Source of the DNA: Imperialibacter sp040222385
GTDB taxonomy: Bacteria; Bacteroidota; Bacteroidia; Cytophagales; Cyclobacteriaceae
Length of the DNA: 64,000 bases
Direction: 5' to 3'
Assembly (NCBI RefSeq): GCF_040222385.1
Contig: NZ_JAVKDF010000056.1
Location: 177,079 to 241,078 of the forward strand
Shown here: piece by piece, positions 1-8,223 of the stretch
Numbering within the stretch: the stretch's first letter is position 1
Layout: each line of letters begins with the position of its first letter
Notes under the pieces: generated by a model
The model's database searches: none
Told to the model about the DNA's origin: nothing
Seen by the model: the letters and a program-made list of their open reading frames with translations, nothing else
Translations under genes and position numbers: made by a program

Positions 1-311
1 TTCGCCACTGAATGCATCACCAACTCGTGCCACACCACGCCTGCTCCTACTTTTATAATGACCTCATCCTGACTTTCTTTTTGAACCTGAACACCTGGCA
101 ACGAAAGTTTTACTACCAGACCCTCAAAATCTTTCGTGAACAGAACGTTGCTGCCACCACCAAGAATTAGGTGAGAATTACTTTTGAAAATCTCTGAATT
201 GATGATTTCCTTTAGCTCGTCAACCGATTTGGCTTCAGTGAAATATTTGACTCTGATATCAAGGTGAAACGTGTGATAGGGATGTAAACTCTTATTTTCT
301 TCGATTTTCAT
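1..311 (-). CDS. murB: UDP-N-acetylenolpyruvoylglucosamine reductase, N-terminal part (window edge)
   Basis: The reverse strand from 311 reads MKIEENKSLHPYHTFHLDIR and continues open to the window edge for 103 codons. The early 'HTFH' segment and the FAD-binding stretch LILGGGSNVLFT followed by DFEGLVVK are hallmarks of MurB, which reduces UDP-GlcNAc-enolpyruvate to UDP-MurNAc with NADPH and FAD in cytoplasmic peptidoglycan precursor synthesis. Only the start of the FAD-binding domain is present; the substrate-binding and C-terminal domains lie outside. The ATG at 309-311 is the natural start, just ahead of the family's first conserved block. It is transcribed divergently from the lipoprotein gene beginning at 478. 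Confidence 0.88.
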   Translation of the reverse strand, partial: MKIEENKSLHPYHTFHLDIRVKYFTEAKSVDELKEIINSEIFKSNSHLILGGGSNVLFTKDFEGLVVKLSLPGVQVQKESQDEVIIKVGAGVVWHELVMHSVA

Positions 312-477
312 AGCGAACCTAAAATTAGGAAAGCTTAACTATCATCCGCATCTATAGAAGGGATAAGTTTTTACCACTTGCAGCAGAACCATTGGTGTAA
401 GTCTGAAAAAACTTGAAATTGGGTTTATTCCAAGATCATTCCCTAATGCATACATCGTCACATCAAACATTTTTAAA

Positions 478-2151
478 ATGACAGTATTCCTAAGCCGCAA
501 ATTATGCCTAACACGCAGTGTTTTTTTGATCACTGTCCTGCTAGTAAGTGCATGTGATACCCCAACCGGAGTGTACAAGGCTGATATTATCATTTACGGC
601 GGCACCTCCGCAGCCGTAACCGCCGCCGTACAGGCCAAGAAAATGGGAAAGACGGTCATTATTGTGTCTCCCGATATCCACCTCGGAGGACTGTCGTCTG
701 GTGGTCTGGGCTTCACTGACACTGGCAGAAAAGAAGTGATAGGAGGCTTGTCAAGAGAATTTTACCACCGGCTCTACCAGCACTACCAAAAACCCGACTC
801 CTGGCAATGGCAGCTACAGTCGGAGTATGGCAACAAAGGGCAGGGAACGCCAGCCATCGATGGCAACTCAAGAACCATGTGGATATTTGAACCTCATGCT
901 GCCGAGAATGTATTTGAAGATTTTATCGCTGAAAATGAAATCGAAATTTACAGAGACGAATGGCTTGACCGGGAAGGCGGCTTGGTGAAGGAAAATGGTA
1001 GGATTATTTCTTTCAAAACGCTTAGCGGTAAAGCATTTACCGGGAAGATGTTCATCGACGCCACTTATGAGGGCGACCTCATGGCTAGTGCAGGTGTTAG
1101 CTTTCATGTAGGCCGTGAGGCCAATAGCGTATATGGTGAAGAGTGGAATGGCGTTCAGGCGGGTGTATTTCACCATGGCCACTATTTTAAAGAGAACGTT
1201 GATCCTTATGTGATTCCGGGAGATTCAACCAGCGGACTTCTTCCTTACATTTCTGAAGATGCCCCGGGGCCAAATGGTTCTGGTGACCATAAGATTCAGG
1301 CCTATTGCTTTCGTATGTGTCTGAGCAATCACCCTGACAACCGGGTGCCTTTTGCTAAACCGGAAGGCTATGATCCGGCTAAGTACGAATTGCTTGCAAG
1401 GGTGTATGCCGCTGGCTGGGGTGAAACATTTCAGAAATTCGACCCTATTCCTAATCGGAAAACGGACACCAATAATCATGGCCCTTTCAGTACCGATTTT
1501 ATCGGGATGAATTACGACTACCCCGAAGCGAGCTATGCAAGAAGAAGGGAGATCATTGCCGAACACGAAAAGTACCAGCAGGGGCTAATGTATTACCTGG
1601 CCAATGACCCCAACGTACCCGAGGATGTTCGTGCCGAAATGAGTCAGTGGGGCCTGGCAAAGGATGAGTTTACCGACAATGGCAACTGGCCTCATCAAAT
1701 ATATGTGCGGGAGGCAAGGCGCATGATAGGAGATCATGTAATGACAGAACATGATGTGCTCAATCACAATGTAGTGCCTAAGCCAGTCGGGATGGGCTCT
1801 TACACACTCGATGCCCACAACTCACAGCGGTATGTGACGGATGAAGGCTTTGTTCAGAACGAAGGAGATATTGGAGTTCATGCTCCAGAACCTTACAGCA
1901 TTTCGTATGGATCTATCGTGCCAAAAGCAAGTGAATGTGAAAATCTGTTGGTGCCTGTTTGTGTGTCAAGTACCCATATTGCCTTTGGTTCTATCAGAAT
2001 GGAACCTGTTTTTATGATCCTGGGGCAGAGTGCTGCCACTGCCGCTGTGCAGGCAATAGCTGACAAGGTACCAGTGCAGGGAGTAGACTATGAGAAGCTC
2101 AAGGCGCAACTTATTAAAGACACTCAGAAGCTTACAATGGAAGACATCTAA
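478..2151 (+). CDS. Secreted FAD-dependent oxidoreductase lipoprotein (copy 1)
   Basis: This 557-residue protein begins with a lipoprotein signal peptide ending LLVSAC (Cys26), so it is probably anchored in a membrane facing the periplasm or the surface. A Rossmann dinucleotide-binding segment (IIIYGGTSAAVTAA, about residues 37-50) is followed by GGLSSGGLGFTDTG, typical of the FAD_oxidored family (PF12831). Further family-like blocks are ATYEGDLMA and, near the end, FGSIRMEPVFM. The substrate is unknown; related proteins often sit near carbohydrate catabolism genes. It is followed after 23 bases by a clear paralogue, so the two form an operon and probably arose by tandem duplication. Confidence 0.85.
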   Translation: MTVFLSRKLCLTRSVFLITVLLVSACDTPTGVYKADIIIYGGTSAAVTAAVQAKKMGKTVIIVSPDIHLGGLSSGGLGFTDTGRKEVIGGLSREFYHRLYQHYQKPDSWQWQLQSEYGNKGQGTPAIDGNSRTMWIFEPHAAENVFEDFIAENEIEIYRDEWLDREGGLVKENGRIISFKTLSGKAFTGKMFIDATYEGDLMASAGVSFHVGREANSVYGEEWNGVQAGVFHHGHYFKENVDPYVIPGDSTSGLLPYISEDAPGPNGSGDHKIQAYCFRMCLSNHPDNRVPFAKPEGYDPAKYELLARVYAAGWGETFQKFDPIPNRKTDTNNHGPFSTDFIGMNYDYPEASYARRREIIAEHEKYQQGLMYYLANDPNVPEDVRAEMSQWGLAKDEFTDNGNWPHQIYVREARRMIGDHVMTEHDVLNHNVVPKPVGMGSYTLDAHNSQRYVTDEGFVQNEGDIGVHAPEPYSISYGSIVPKASECENLLVPVCVSSTHIAFGSIRMEPVFMILGQSAATAAVQAIADKVPVQGVDYEKLKAQLIKDTQKLTMEDI

Positions 2152-2174
2152 ACAACCGAATAACTACAATCTAC

Positions 2175-3809
2175 ATGAAAAACATCATCTTAATACTTGT
2201 CGCAATTTTCGCCTTTTCCTGTTCTTCGCCCACCAGTGAGGAGCAATCTTCGGGATACGACATTGTTGTTTATGGAGGAACCTCCGGCGGCATAGCTGCC
2301 GCCCTGCAGGCATCGAGAATGGGCAAGAAGGTCGTATTGATTGAGCCGACCAGCCGGATCGGAGGTTTGACCACAGGAGGGCTTGGCCAAACTGACATCG
2401 GAAACAAGCAGGCGATTGGGGGAATCTCTCGTGAGTTTTACCAGAACATAAAGGTTCACTATGCCGACACCGCTCATTGGAAATGGCAGAAACCTTCTGA
2501 ATATATGGACGGGGGGCAGACACGAACCGAAGAGGGGGAAGCCACCATGTGGACTTTCGAGCCTTCGGCTGCTTTGACGGTCTATGAACAGATGCTAGCC
2601 AAAGAGAAGATTGAGCTGGTGTACAAAAGACTAAATAGAGAGACCGGCGTCACAATGAATGGTGCAGCCATTGAACAAATTGTGATGGAAGACGGCACAG
2701 TCTACGAAGCCAAAATGTTTATCGACGCCACTTACGAAGGTGACCTGATGGCCGCTGCAGGAGTGAGCTACCATGTAGGCCGTGAGGCTAACAGTGTTTA
2801 TGGTGAGACCTATAACGGAGTGCAGTTATTGGATGGACATCAATTCCCCGACGGTATCGATCCTTATGTGAGCAAAGGAGATCCTTCAAGTGGCTTGCTG
2901 TGGGGCATCACAGATGCTGCTTTAAAAGAGCAGGGCAGTGGAGACGATTTGGTACAGACCTATAATTTTAGGATTTGTCTTACGACTGATCCGGAAAACA
3001 TGGCACCAATCACTCAACCGGAAGACTATGACCAAGGCAGATATGAACTGCTGTTAAGACTCCTGGAGGCTTTGCCAGACAGGAGGAAGCTGAACAACCA
3101 TTTTATCTGGAGTCACATGCCCAACGAGAAAACAGACATTAACAACAGGGGTGCGTTTTCTACTGACATGATCGGTATGAGTCATGCCTATCCAGAGGCT
3201 AGCTACGAGGAGAGGGAGGCCATCGTGAAAGAGCATGTGGACTACACAAAGGGGTTGCTTTATTTCTACGCTTCTGATCCACGGGTACCAGCGGAACTTC
3301 GGGAAGAAATGAAAACCTGGGGCTACCCCAAAGATGAATACACCAGCAATGGCAATTGGTCGCCGCAGCTTTATGTAAGAGAGGTACGCCGTATGATCGG
3401 AGAATACGTCATGACACAAGCCAACTGTGTAGGCGAGGAAGTGATAACTGACCCCATAGGATTAGCTGCATACACCATGGACTCCCACAACTGTCAGCGC
3501 ATAGTAGTGGATGGCATGGTGAAAAATGAAGGCAATGTAGAGGTGGGAGGTTTTCCTCCATATCCAATATCCTACCGTTCCATTGTGCCGAAGAAAGACC
3601 AGGCTACCAACCTGCTGGTACCTGTGGCGCTTTCCGCCAGCCATATCGCTTTTGGTTCAATCAGAATGGAGCCTGTGTTCATGGTGCTGGGCCAGTCAGC
3701 AGCCACAGCGGCAGCTTTGGCTATCGATAATAACCAAAACGTGCAGGCCGTCAGCTACGATGCTTTAAAAAAACGACTGCTCGACGATGGTCAGCGACTG
3801 AATCCGTAG
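2175..3809 (+). CDS. Secreted FAD-dependent oxidoreductase lipoprotein (copy 2)
   Basis: This is a 544-residue paralogue of the preceding gene. It has a short lipoprotein signal ending FAFSC (Cys16), a Rossmann motif VVYGGTSGGIAAALQA and GGLTTGGLGQTDIG. Many blocks are shared word for word or nearly so with copy 1, including ATYEGDLMAAAGVSYHVGRE, VREVRRMIGE and FGSIRMEPVFM. The family is FAD_oxidored (PF12831). The reaction is unknown. Divergence is spread along the length rather than confined to one domain, which suggests an old duplication with possible change of substrate. A bidirectional hairpin terminator follows. Confidence 0.85.
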   Translation: MKNIILILVAIFAFSCSSPTSEEQSSGYDIVVYGGTSGGIAAALQASRMGKKVVLIEPTSRIGGLTTGGLGQTDIGNKQAIGGISREFYQNIKVHYADTAHWKWQKPSEYMDGGQTRTEEGEATMWTFEPSAALTVYEQMLAKEKIELVYKRLNRETGVTMNGAAIEQIVMEDGTVYEAKMFIDATYEGDLMAAAGVSYHVGREANSVYGETYNGVQLLDGHQFPDGIDPYVSKGDPSSGLLWGITDAALKEQGSGDDLVQTYNFRICLTTDPENMAPITQPEDYDQGRYELLLRLLEALPDRRKLNNHFIWSHMPNEKTDINNRGAFSTDMIGMSHAYPEASYEEREAIVKEHVDYTKGLLYFYASDPRVPAELREEMKTWGYPKDEYTSNGNWSPQLYVREVRRMIGEYVMTQANCVGEEVITDPIGLAAYTMDSHNCQRIVVDGMVKNEGNVEVGGFPPYPISYRSIVPKKDQATNLLVPVALSASHIAFGSIRMEPVFMVLGQSAATAAALAIDNNQNVQAVSYDALKKRLLDDGQRLNP

Positions 3810-3860
3810 TGTGCCAGGAAATTGAAAAGAAAGTTTCAGTAGTTTGGTAGGTGGAGGTTA

Positions 3861-3890
3861 AACCCCGGCTTTTGGCCGGGGTTAATTTTT
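3861..3890. terminator. Bidirectional rho-independent terminator
   Basis: AACCCCGGC, a short loop and GCCGGGGTT form a 9-bp GC-rich stem followed by ATTTTT. It lies between the convergent FAD oxidoreductase and amidohydrolase genes and could end both transcripts. Confidence 0.85.
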
Positions 3891-5574
3891 ACTTTTCAAA
3901 CAGCACCTCTCCGCCCACAATGGTCATCATCACCTGAGTATCAAGAATGTTTTTTTCGTCGATAGTCATGATATCCTTATCAAAAACGGTGAAATCGGCC
4001 AGCTTACCCACTTCTATTGATCCTTTTATGTCTTCCTCAAAAGCACCGTAAGCAGCATCCAGTGTGTAGGAAATCAGTGCCTGCTCCCGGGTCATTTTCT
4101 GATCGGCTTCGTAGCCGCCGTCGGGTGTGCCTTTCAGCGTTTTACGAGTCACCGACGCATAGAAGGAGGGGAGTGGGGCAAGCGGTTCCACGGGAGCATC
4201 GGTTCCGTTGATCACTTTGGCACCACCTTGCAAAAGCTTCTGCCACACATAGGCACCATCTACAATTCTTTTCTCCCCAAGTCTGTTGATAGCCCAGGGT
4301 CTGTCGCTCGACATATGAATGGCTTGCATAGCCGCAATCACCCCTAATTCTGCAAACCTTGGGATGTCGGCCAGGTCGAGGTGTTGTGCATGCTCAATCC
4401 TGAACCGTGAATCTTTGGCGTTTTCGGGGTTGTTCTTCAGAGCGGCTTCATAGATATCCAGTACCTCCTGATTACCCCGATCGCCAATGGCGTGCGTGCA
4501 AATCTGGAAGCCAGCGGCCAGCCCTTCGTTGGTCACTTTCTCTATTTCTTCCATTGGCGTCACATTGTGGCCAAACACCCCCGGCATGTCGGTGTATTCT
4601 TCCAGCAGCCAGGCACCTCTTGAACCAAGTGCACCATCTGAGTAGAGCTTGATTGAGCGAACCGTCAGGTGATTGTCGCCAAGCCCGATTTCAGGCCCCT
4701 TGTCGTAGTATTCCTCCAGCAGAGCCTGGTCATGCCCGCTCAACATTGTGTAGAGCCTTATTTTGAGTTTTCCTTCTTCAGCAAACTGCTTGAAAAGCTC
4801 AATATCATCTTTGCCCGCTCCAGCGTTTTGGAAACTGGTAATGCCCAATTCTAAACACGCCTCAACAGCTAGCTCAAGCGCCCTTTGCTGTTTTTCGATA
4901 GTGGTTTCAGGAATAGCAGCCCGAATAAGGCCCTGGGCTGTCTCGTTAAATAGCCCAGTAGGTTCGCCATTGATGTCTCGGAAGATATCACCACCGTCCG
5001 GTGTTTTAGTATCTTTTGTGATGCCCGCCAGCTCCATGGCTTTGGCATTGGCGAAACCAGCATGCCCGCTCGCATGCGAAAGAAACACCGGGTGATTCGG
5101 AACCGCTTCACTTAGCAAATGGTGTGTTTGAAAGCCGTCGACCATTCTTTCTGCTGGTTTTATCCACTTGTCCTGATGCCAGCCCCGGCCAAGTATCCAT
5201 TCGCCCTCCGGCGTTTCGTCTGCCGCTTTTTTCACCTGTGCCACAAGCTCTTCATAACTGGTTGTGGCCATCAAATCCACGTTCATCAGGTTGTAACCCA
5301 CGCCCATAATGTGTGCATGAGATTCAATAAAACCCGGTGTCATCGTTTTGCCCTCAAGGTTAATGACCTGGGTTTCCGGCCCCACCATATCTTCAGCACC
5401 ATCTTTGCTACCCACATATATAATAGAGTCGCCGGTTACAGCCACAGCATCTGCCTTCTGTCCGCCCACGGCGGTGTAAATATTACCTCCCCAAATGACC
5501 ATGTCGGCCTTGGGGGTTTCCTGGCACGCTGTAAAGGCCAGGCCGATAACAATGAGTAGAATGGTTGGTTTCAT
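3889..5574 (-). CDS. Amidohydrolase family lipoprotein (YtcJ-like, Amidohydro_3)
   Basis: This is a 561-residue metal-dependent amidohydrolase of the PF07969 type. The N-terminus carries a lipoprotein signal ending AFTAC (Cys17). The domain order is a small beta-sandwich start (MVIWGGNIYTAVGG), the metal-binding strand GFIESHAHIMG, a TIM-barrel region with HAIGDRGNQEVLD, and the late NGTDAPVEP block carrying the catalytic Asp. YtcJ-like proteins are mostly uncharacterised hydrolases of N-substituted amino acids or other amides, so the substrate cannot be named. Export to the envelope is inferred from the lipobox. It is a single gene, convergent with the FAD oxidoreductase pair. Confidence 0.87.
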   Translation of the reverse strand: MKPTILLIVIGLAFTACQETPKADMVIWGGNIYTAVGGQKADAVAVTGDSIIYVGSKDGAEDMVGPETQVINLEGKTMTPGFIESHAHIMGVGYNLMNVDLMATTSYEELVAQVKKAADETPEGEWILGRGWHQDKWIKPAERMVDGFQTHHLLSEAVPNHPVFLSHASGHAGFANAKAMELAGITKDTKTPDGGDIFRDINGEPTGLFNETAQGLIRAAIPETTIEKQQRALELAVEACLELGITSFQNAGAGKDDIELFKQFAEEGKLKIRLYTMLSGHDQALLEEYYDKGPEIGLGDNHLTVRSIKLYSDGALGSRGAWLLEEYTDMPGVFGHNVTPMEEIEKVTNEGLAAGFQICTHAIGDRGNQEVLDIYEAALKNNPENAKDSRFRIEHAQHLDLADIPRFAELGVIAAMQAIHMSSDRPWAINRLGEKRIVDGAYVWQKLLQGGAKVINGTDAPVEPLAPLPSFYASVTRKTLKGTPDGGYEADQKMTREQALISYTLDAAYGAFEEDIKGSIEVGKLADFTVFDKDIMTIDEKNILDTQVMMTIVGGEVLFEK

Positions 5575-5713
5575 ATACTTTTACAAATGGGTTAAAACTG
5601 AGTAAGCTCGAAATACTCACTTATGTTTCTCTTTTCAAAGAAGAATTATTCCTGACCTGGAGGCACTAAGGCATTATTAATACACCTATTTTTTAATCTT
5701 AGTGAAAAATGTC

Positions 5714-5743
5714 TAATTTTGCGCTCCCATTCGGGTGAATGGG
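5714..5743 (+). promoter_or_regulatory. Candidate rpsA promoter -7 box and 5' leader hairpin
   Basis: TAATTTTG at 5714-5721 matches the Bacteroidota -7 consensus TAnnTTTG, although no clear TTTG lies at the expected distance upstream. Immediately after it, CCCATTC (5726-5732), loop GGGT and GAATGGG (5737-5743) form a perfect 7-bp hairpin at the likely start of a roughly 100-base leader. A second TAATTTTG lies at 5808-5815, but transcription from it would leave almost no leader. Confidence 0.45.
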
Positions 5744-5828
5744 CTTCCGGGCATTCTGGATGAGTTTAAACTAAATATTGTTGTGGGCTGGTCCTGCCGC
5801 AACAGTGTAATTTTGGACCTTTATTTTT

Positions 5829-7784
5829 ATGGGAGAAACAGCAGTAGAATTTGATTGGGAAGGCTTGTCAGCCAAAGGATTTGGCGAAGGCTATTCAAAA
5901 TCAAAGCGTGCCGAAATGGAGAAACTCTATGAAGGCACTCTTAACTCGATCACTGAAAAAGAAGTGATCAACGGAACGGTTGTAGGTATTACTGACCGTG
6001 ACGTAATCGTTAACATCGGTTTCAAATCCGACGGACTTGTGGCCCTGTCTGAATTTCGTGACAGACCTGAGTTGAAAGTTGGTGACGAAGTACAGGTGTA
6101 TATTGAGGAGCAGGAAAATGCCAACGGGCAGCTTGTTCTTTCAAGAAGAAAAGCTAAAATCGTTAAGGCATGGGAAACCATCCAACACGCTTATGAGCAC
6201 GATGAAGTAATCGAAGGTATGGTGAAACGCCGTACTAAAGGTGGTCTTATCGTGGACATCTATGGTGTTGAGGCATTCCTTCCAGGCTCACAAATTGATG
6301 TGAAGCCAATTCGTGACTTCGATGTGTTCGTTGGCAAGAAAATGGAAGTGAAAGTTGTGAAGATCAACTACACCAACGACAACGTGGTAGTATCTCACAA
6401 AGTATTGATCGAAAAAGATCTTGAGAAGCAAAAGGCTGAAATCCTGAACAACCTTGAAAAAGGTCAGGTACTCGAAGGTGTGATCAAGAACATGACCAAC
6501 TTTGGTGTGTTCATCGACCTTGGTGGTGTTGACGGCCTGTTGCACATTACTGATATCTCCTGGGGACGTATCAATCATCCGGAAGAAGTACTTCAGCTTG
6601 ACGCAAAAGTCAACGTGGTTGTACTTGACTTCGATGATGAGAAGAAGCGTATTTCTCTGGGTATGAAACAACTTACGTCACATCCTTGGGATTCACTTGG
6701 CAAAGAGATCGAAATTGGCTCTAAAGTGAAAGGCAAGATTGTGAACGTAGCAGATTACGGTGCATTCCTTGAATTGCTTCCTGGCGTTGAAGGTTTGATC
6801 CACGTATCTGAAATGTCATGGTCTCAGCACCTGCGCAACCCTCAAGACTTCATCAGCATTGGCGATGAAATCGAAGCGGTTGTGTTGACTATCGACAGAG
6901 ACGAGCGCAAAATGTCACTTGGTATCAAGCAGCTTTCTGAAGATCCATGGACCAAGCAAGACCTTATTGTTAGCTATGCAGTAGGTACCAAGCACAAAGG
7001 CGTGGTTCGTAACCTGACTAACTTCGGCTTGTTCATCGAGCTTGAAGAAGGTATCGACGGCCTTGTGCACGTGTCTGACTTGTCATGGACTAAGAAGATC
7101 AAGCACCCATCTGAATTCGTGAAAGTAGGGGACGAGCTGGAAGTAGTTGTTCTTGAACTTGACGTTGACAACAGAAGACTGGCGCTAAGCCACAAGCACC
7201 TTGAAGAAAACCCTTGGGATACTTTCGAAACTGTATTCACCAGAGGATCTGTTCACAAGTGTACGATCATCAATAAGAGCGAAAAAGGAGCGATCCTTGA
7301 ATTGCCTTACGGTCTTGAAGGATTCTCAACTACCAAAAACCTTACTAAGGAAGACGGATCAGTTGCTGAAGCCGGAGAAACACTTGACTTCATGGTAATG
7401 GAGTTTTCTAAAGATGAAAAGCGCATTGCTCTTTCTCATACTGCTATCTTTAGCGAGCCACAGCCTCAGGAAAGACCAAAGGCTGCTCCTGCTAAGAAAG
7501 ATGTGAAAGGAAAGTCGAAGGCTGTTGACAGAATCAACAAAGATGCTGAGAAAACAACCCTTGGCGACCTTGAAGCACTTTCAGCATTGAAAGAGCAGAT
7601 GGAAAGCAAGGCTACTGCACCTAAGAAAGAGGCAGCAAAGCCAAAGGCAGCAGCAAAGGCTGAGGAAGAAAAGCCAGCGGCGAAAGCCAAGGCTGAAGAA
7701 AAGCCTGCAGCTGAGGCAGCCAAGCCAAAAGCGAAAAAGGCCAAGGCTGATGAAGCCGACGCCGCTGATGAGAAATCAGAATAA
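5829..7784 (+). CDS. rpsA: 30S ribosomal protein S1
   Basis: This 651-residue protein has six S1 (OB-fold) RNA-binding domains beginning near residues 46, 132, 217, 302, 390 and 475. Typical signatures include MTNFGVFIDLGGVDGLLHIT and VEGLIHVSEMSW. S1 binds mRNA on the 30S subunit and helps initiation, which matters in Bacteroidota where Shine-Dalgarno use is weak. From about residue 555 the protein becomes a low-complexity tail rich in Ala, Lys and Glu; such tails are common in this phylum. The first ATG after the leader is used, with no Shine-Dalgarno sequence before it. A hairpin terminator follows 16 bases after the stop. Confidence 0.96.
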   Translation: MGETAVEFDWEGLSAKGFGEGYSKSKRAEMEKLYEGTLNSITEKEVINGTVVGITDRDVIVNIGFKSDGLVALSEFRDRPELKVGDEVQVYIEEQENANGQLVLSRRKAKIVKAWETIQHAYEHDEVIEGMVKRRTKGGLIVDIYGVEAFLPGSQIDVKPIRDFDVFVGKKMEVKVVKINYTNDNVVVSHKVLIEKDLEKQKAEILNNLEKGQVLEGVIKNMTNFGVFIDLGGVDGLLHITDISWGRINHPEEVLQLDAKVNVVVLDFDDEKKRISLGMKQLTSHPWDSLGKEIEIGSKVKGKIVNVADYGAFLELLPGVEGLIHVSEMSWSQHLRNPQDFISIGDEIEAVVLTIDRDERKMSLGIKQLSEDPWTKQDLIVSYAVGTKHKGVVRNLTNFGLFIELEEGIDGLVHVSDLSWTKKIKHPSEFVKVGDELEVVVLELDVDNRRLALSHKHLEENPWDTFETVFTRGSVHKCTIINKSEKGAILELPYGLEGFSTTKNLTKEDGSVAEAGETLDFMVMEFSKDEKRIALSHTAIFSEPQPQERPKAAPAKKDVKGKSKAVDRINKDAEKTTLGDLEALSALKEQMESKATAPKKEAAKPKAAAKAEEEKPAAKAKAEEKPAAEAAKPKAKKAKADEADAADEKSE

Positions 7785-7800
7785 CTGAAGAATAGAAAAA

Positions 7801-7823
7801 AGGTGCTTCGGCACCTTTTTTTA
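7801..7823 (+). terminator. rho-independent terminator of rpsA
   Basis: AGGTGC, loop TTCG and GCACCT form a GC stem with a stable UUCG tetraloop, directly followed by a run of Ts. It lies 16 bases after the rpsA stop. Confidence 0.93.
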
Positions 7824-7848
7824 TTTTGATTGTTTTACCATTGAAACA

Positions 7849-7879
7849 TTTGGACTGATATAGATAATTTCTAGATTTG
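7849..7879 (+). promoter_or_regulatory. Bacteroidota sigma-A promoter of tRNA-Cys
   Basis: TTTG at 7849-7852 is separated by exactly 19 bases from TAGATTTG at 7872-7879. This matches the -33 (TTTG) and -7 (TAnnTTTG) consensus of Bacteroidota housekeeping promoters. Transcription would start a few bases before the tRNA at 7893. Confidence 0.8.
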
Positions 7880-7892
7880 CAGTCCCAAAAAT

Positions 7893-7963
7893 GGTCGAGT
7901 GGCCGAGTGGCTAGGCAGAGCTCTGCAAAAGCTCCTACAGCGGTTCGAATCCGCTCTCGACCT
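7893..7963 (+). tRNA. tRNA-Cys (GCA)
   Basis: A full cloverleaf can be drawn. The acceptor stem is GGTCGAG/CTCGACC. The anticodon stem GAGCT/AGCTC has loop CTGCAAA (anticodon GCA at 7925-7927). The T stem AGCGG/CCGCT has loop TTCGAAT. It is 71 nt with T as discriminator at 7963. The 3' CCA is not encoded, so it must be added after transcription. It has its own promoter and terminator. Confidence 0.96.
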
Positions 7964-7972
7964 CAATAAAAA

Positions 7973-7998
7973 AGAGAGGCTATTTGCCTCTCTTTTCT
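7973..7998 (+). terminator. rho-independent terminator after tRNA-Cys
   Basis: AGAGAGGC, loop TATTT and GCCTCTCT form a perfect 8-bp stem followed by TTT. It begins about 10 bases after the tRNA 3' end. Confidence 0.9.
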
Positions 7999-8163
7999 TA
8001 TTTTAACCCCTCCTCAAAATGTTCAATCCCGGCCTAATTTAAAATTATTCTAAATAGATCATTTTTTCATTGATAAGGCCTTTTAATTAATTGGTATTCA
8101 AAGGTTTTAGATATTATTGCACAGTAGTTCAAAATCGGACAAAAATTTACCTCTAAATAAGTT

Positions 8164-8194
8164 TTTGAAAAGATTGACTCCCATATTAGATTTG
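8164..8194 (+). promoter_or_regulatory. Bacteroidota sigma-A promoter of the act-cox operon
   Basis: TTTG at 8164-8167, a 19-base spacer and TAGATTTG at 8187-8194 give a perfect consensus promoter about 30 bases before the actA start. The two boxes and the spacer length are the same as for tRNA-Cys, which implies strong constitutive expression. Confidence 0.8.
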
Positions 8195-8223
8195 CAAGGA
8201 CTCTAAAAGGTACAACACAAAAG

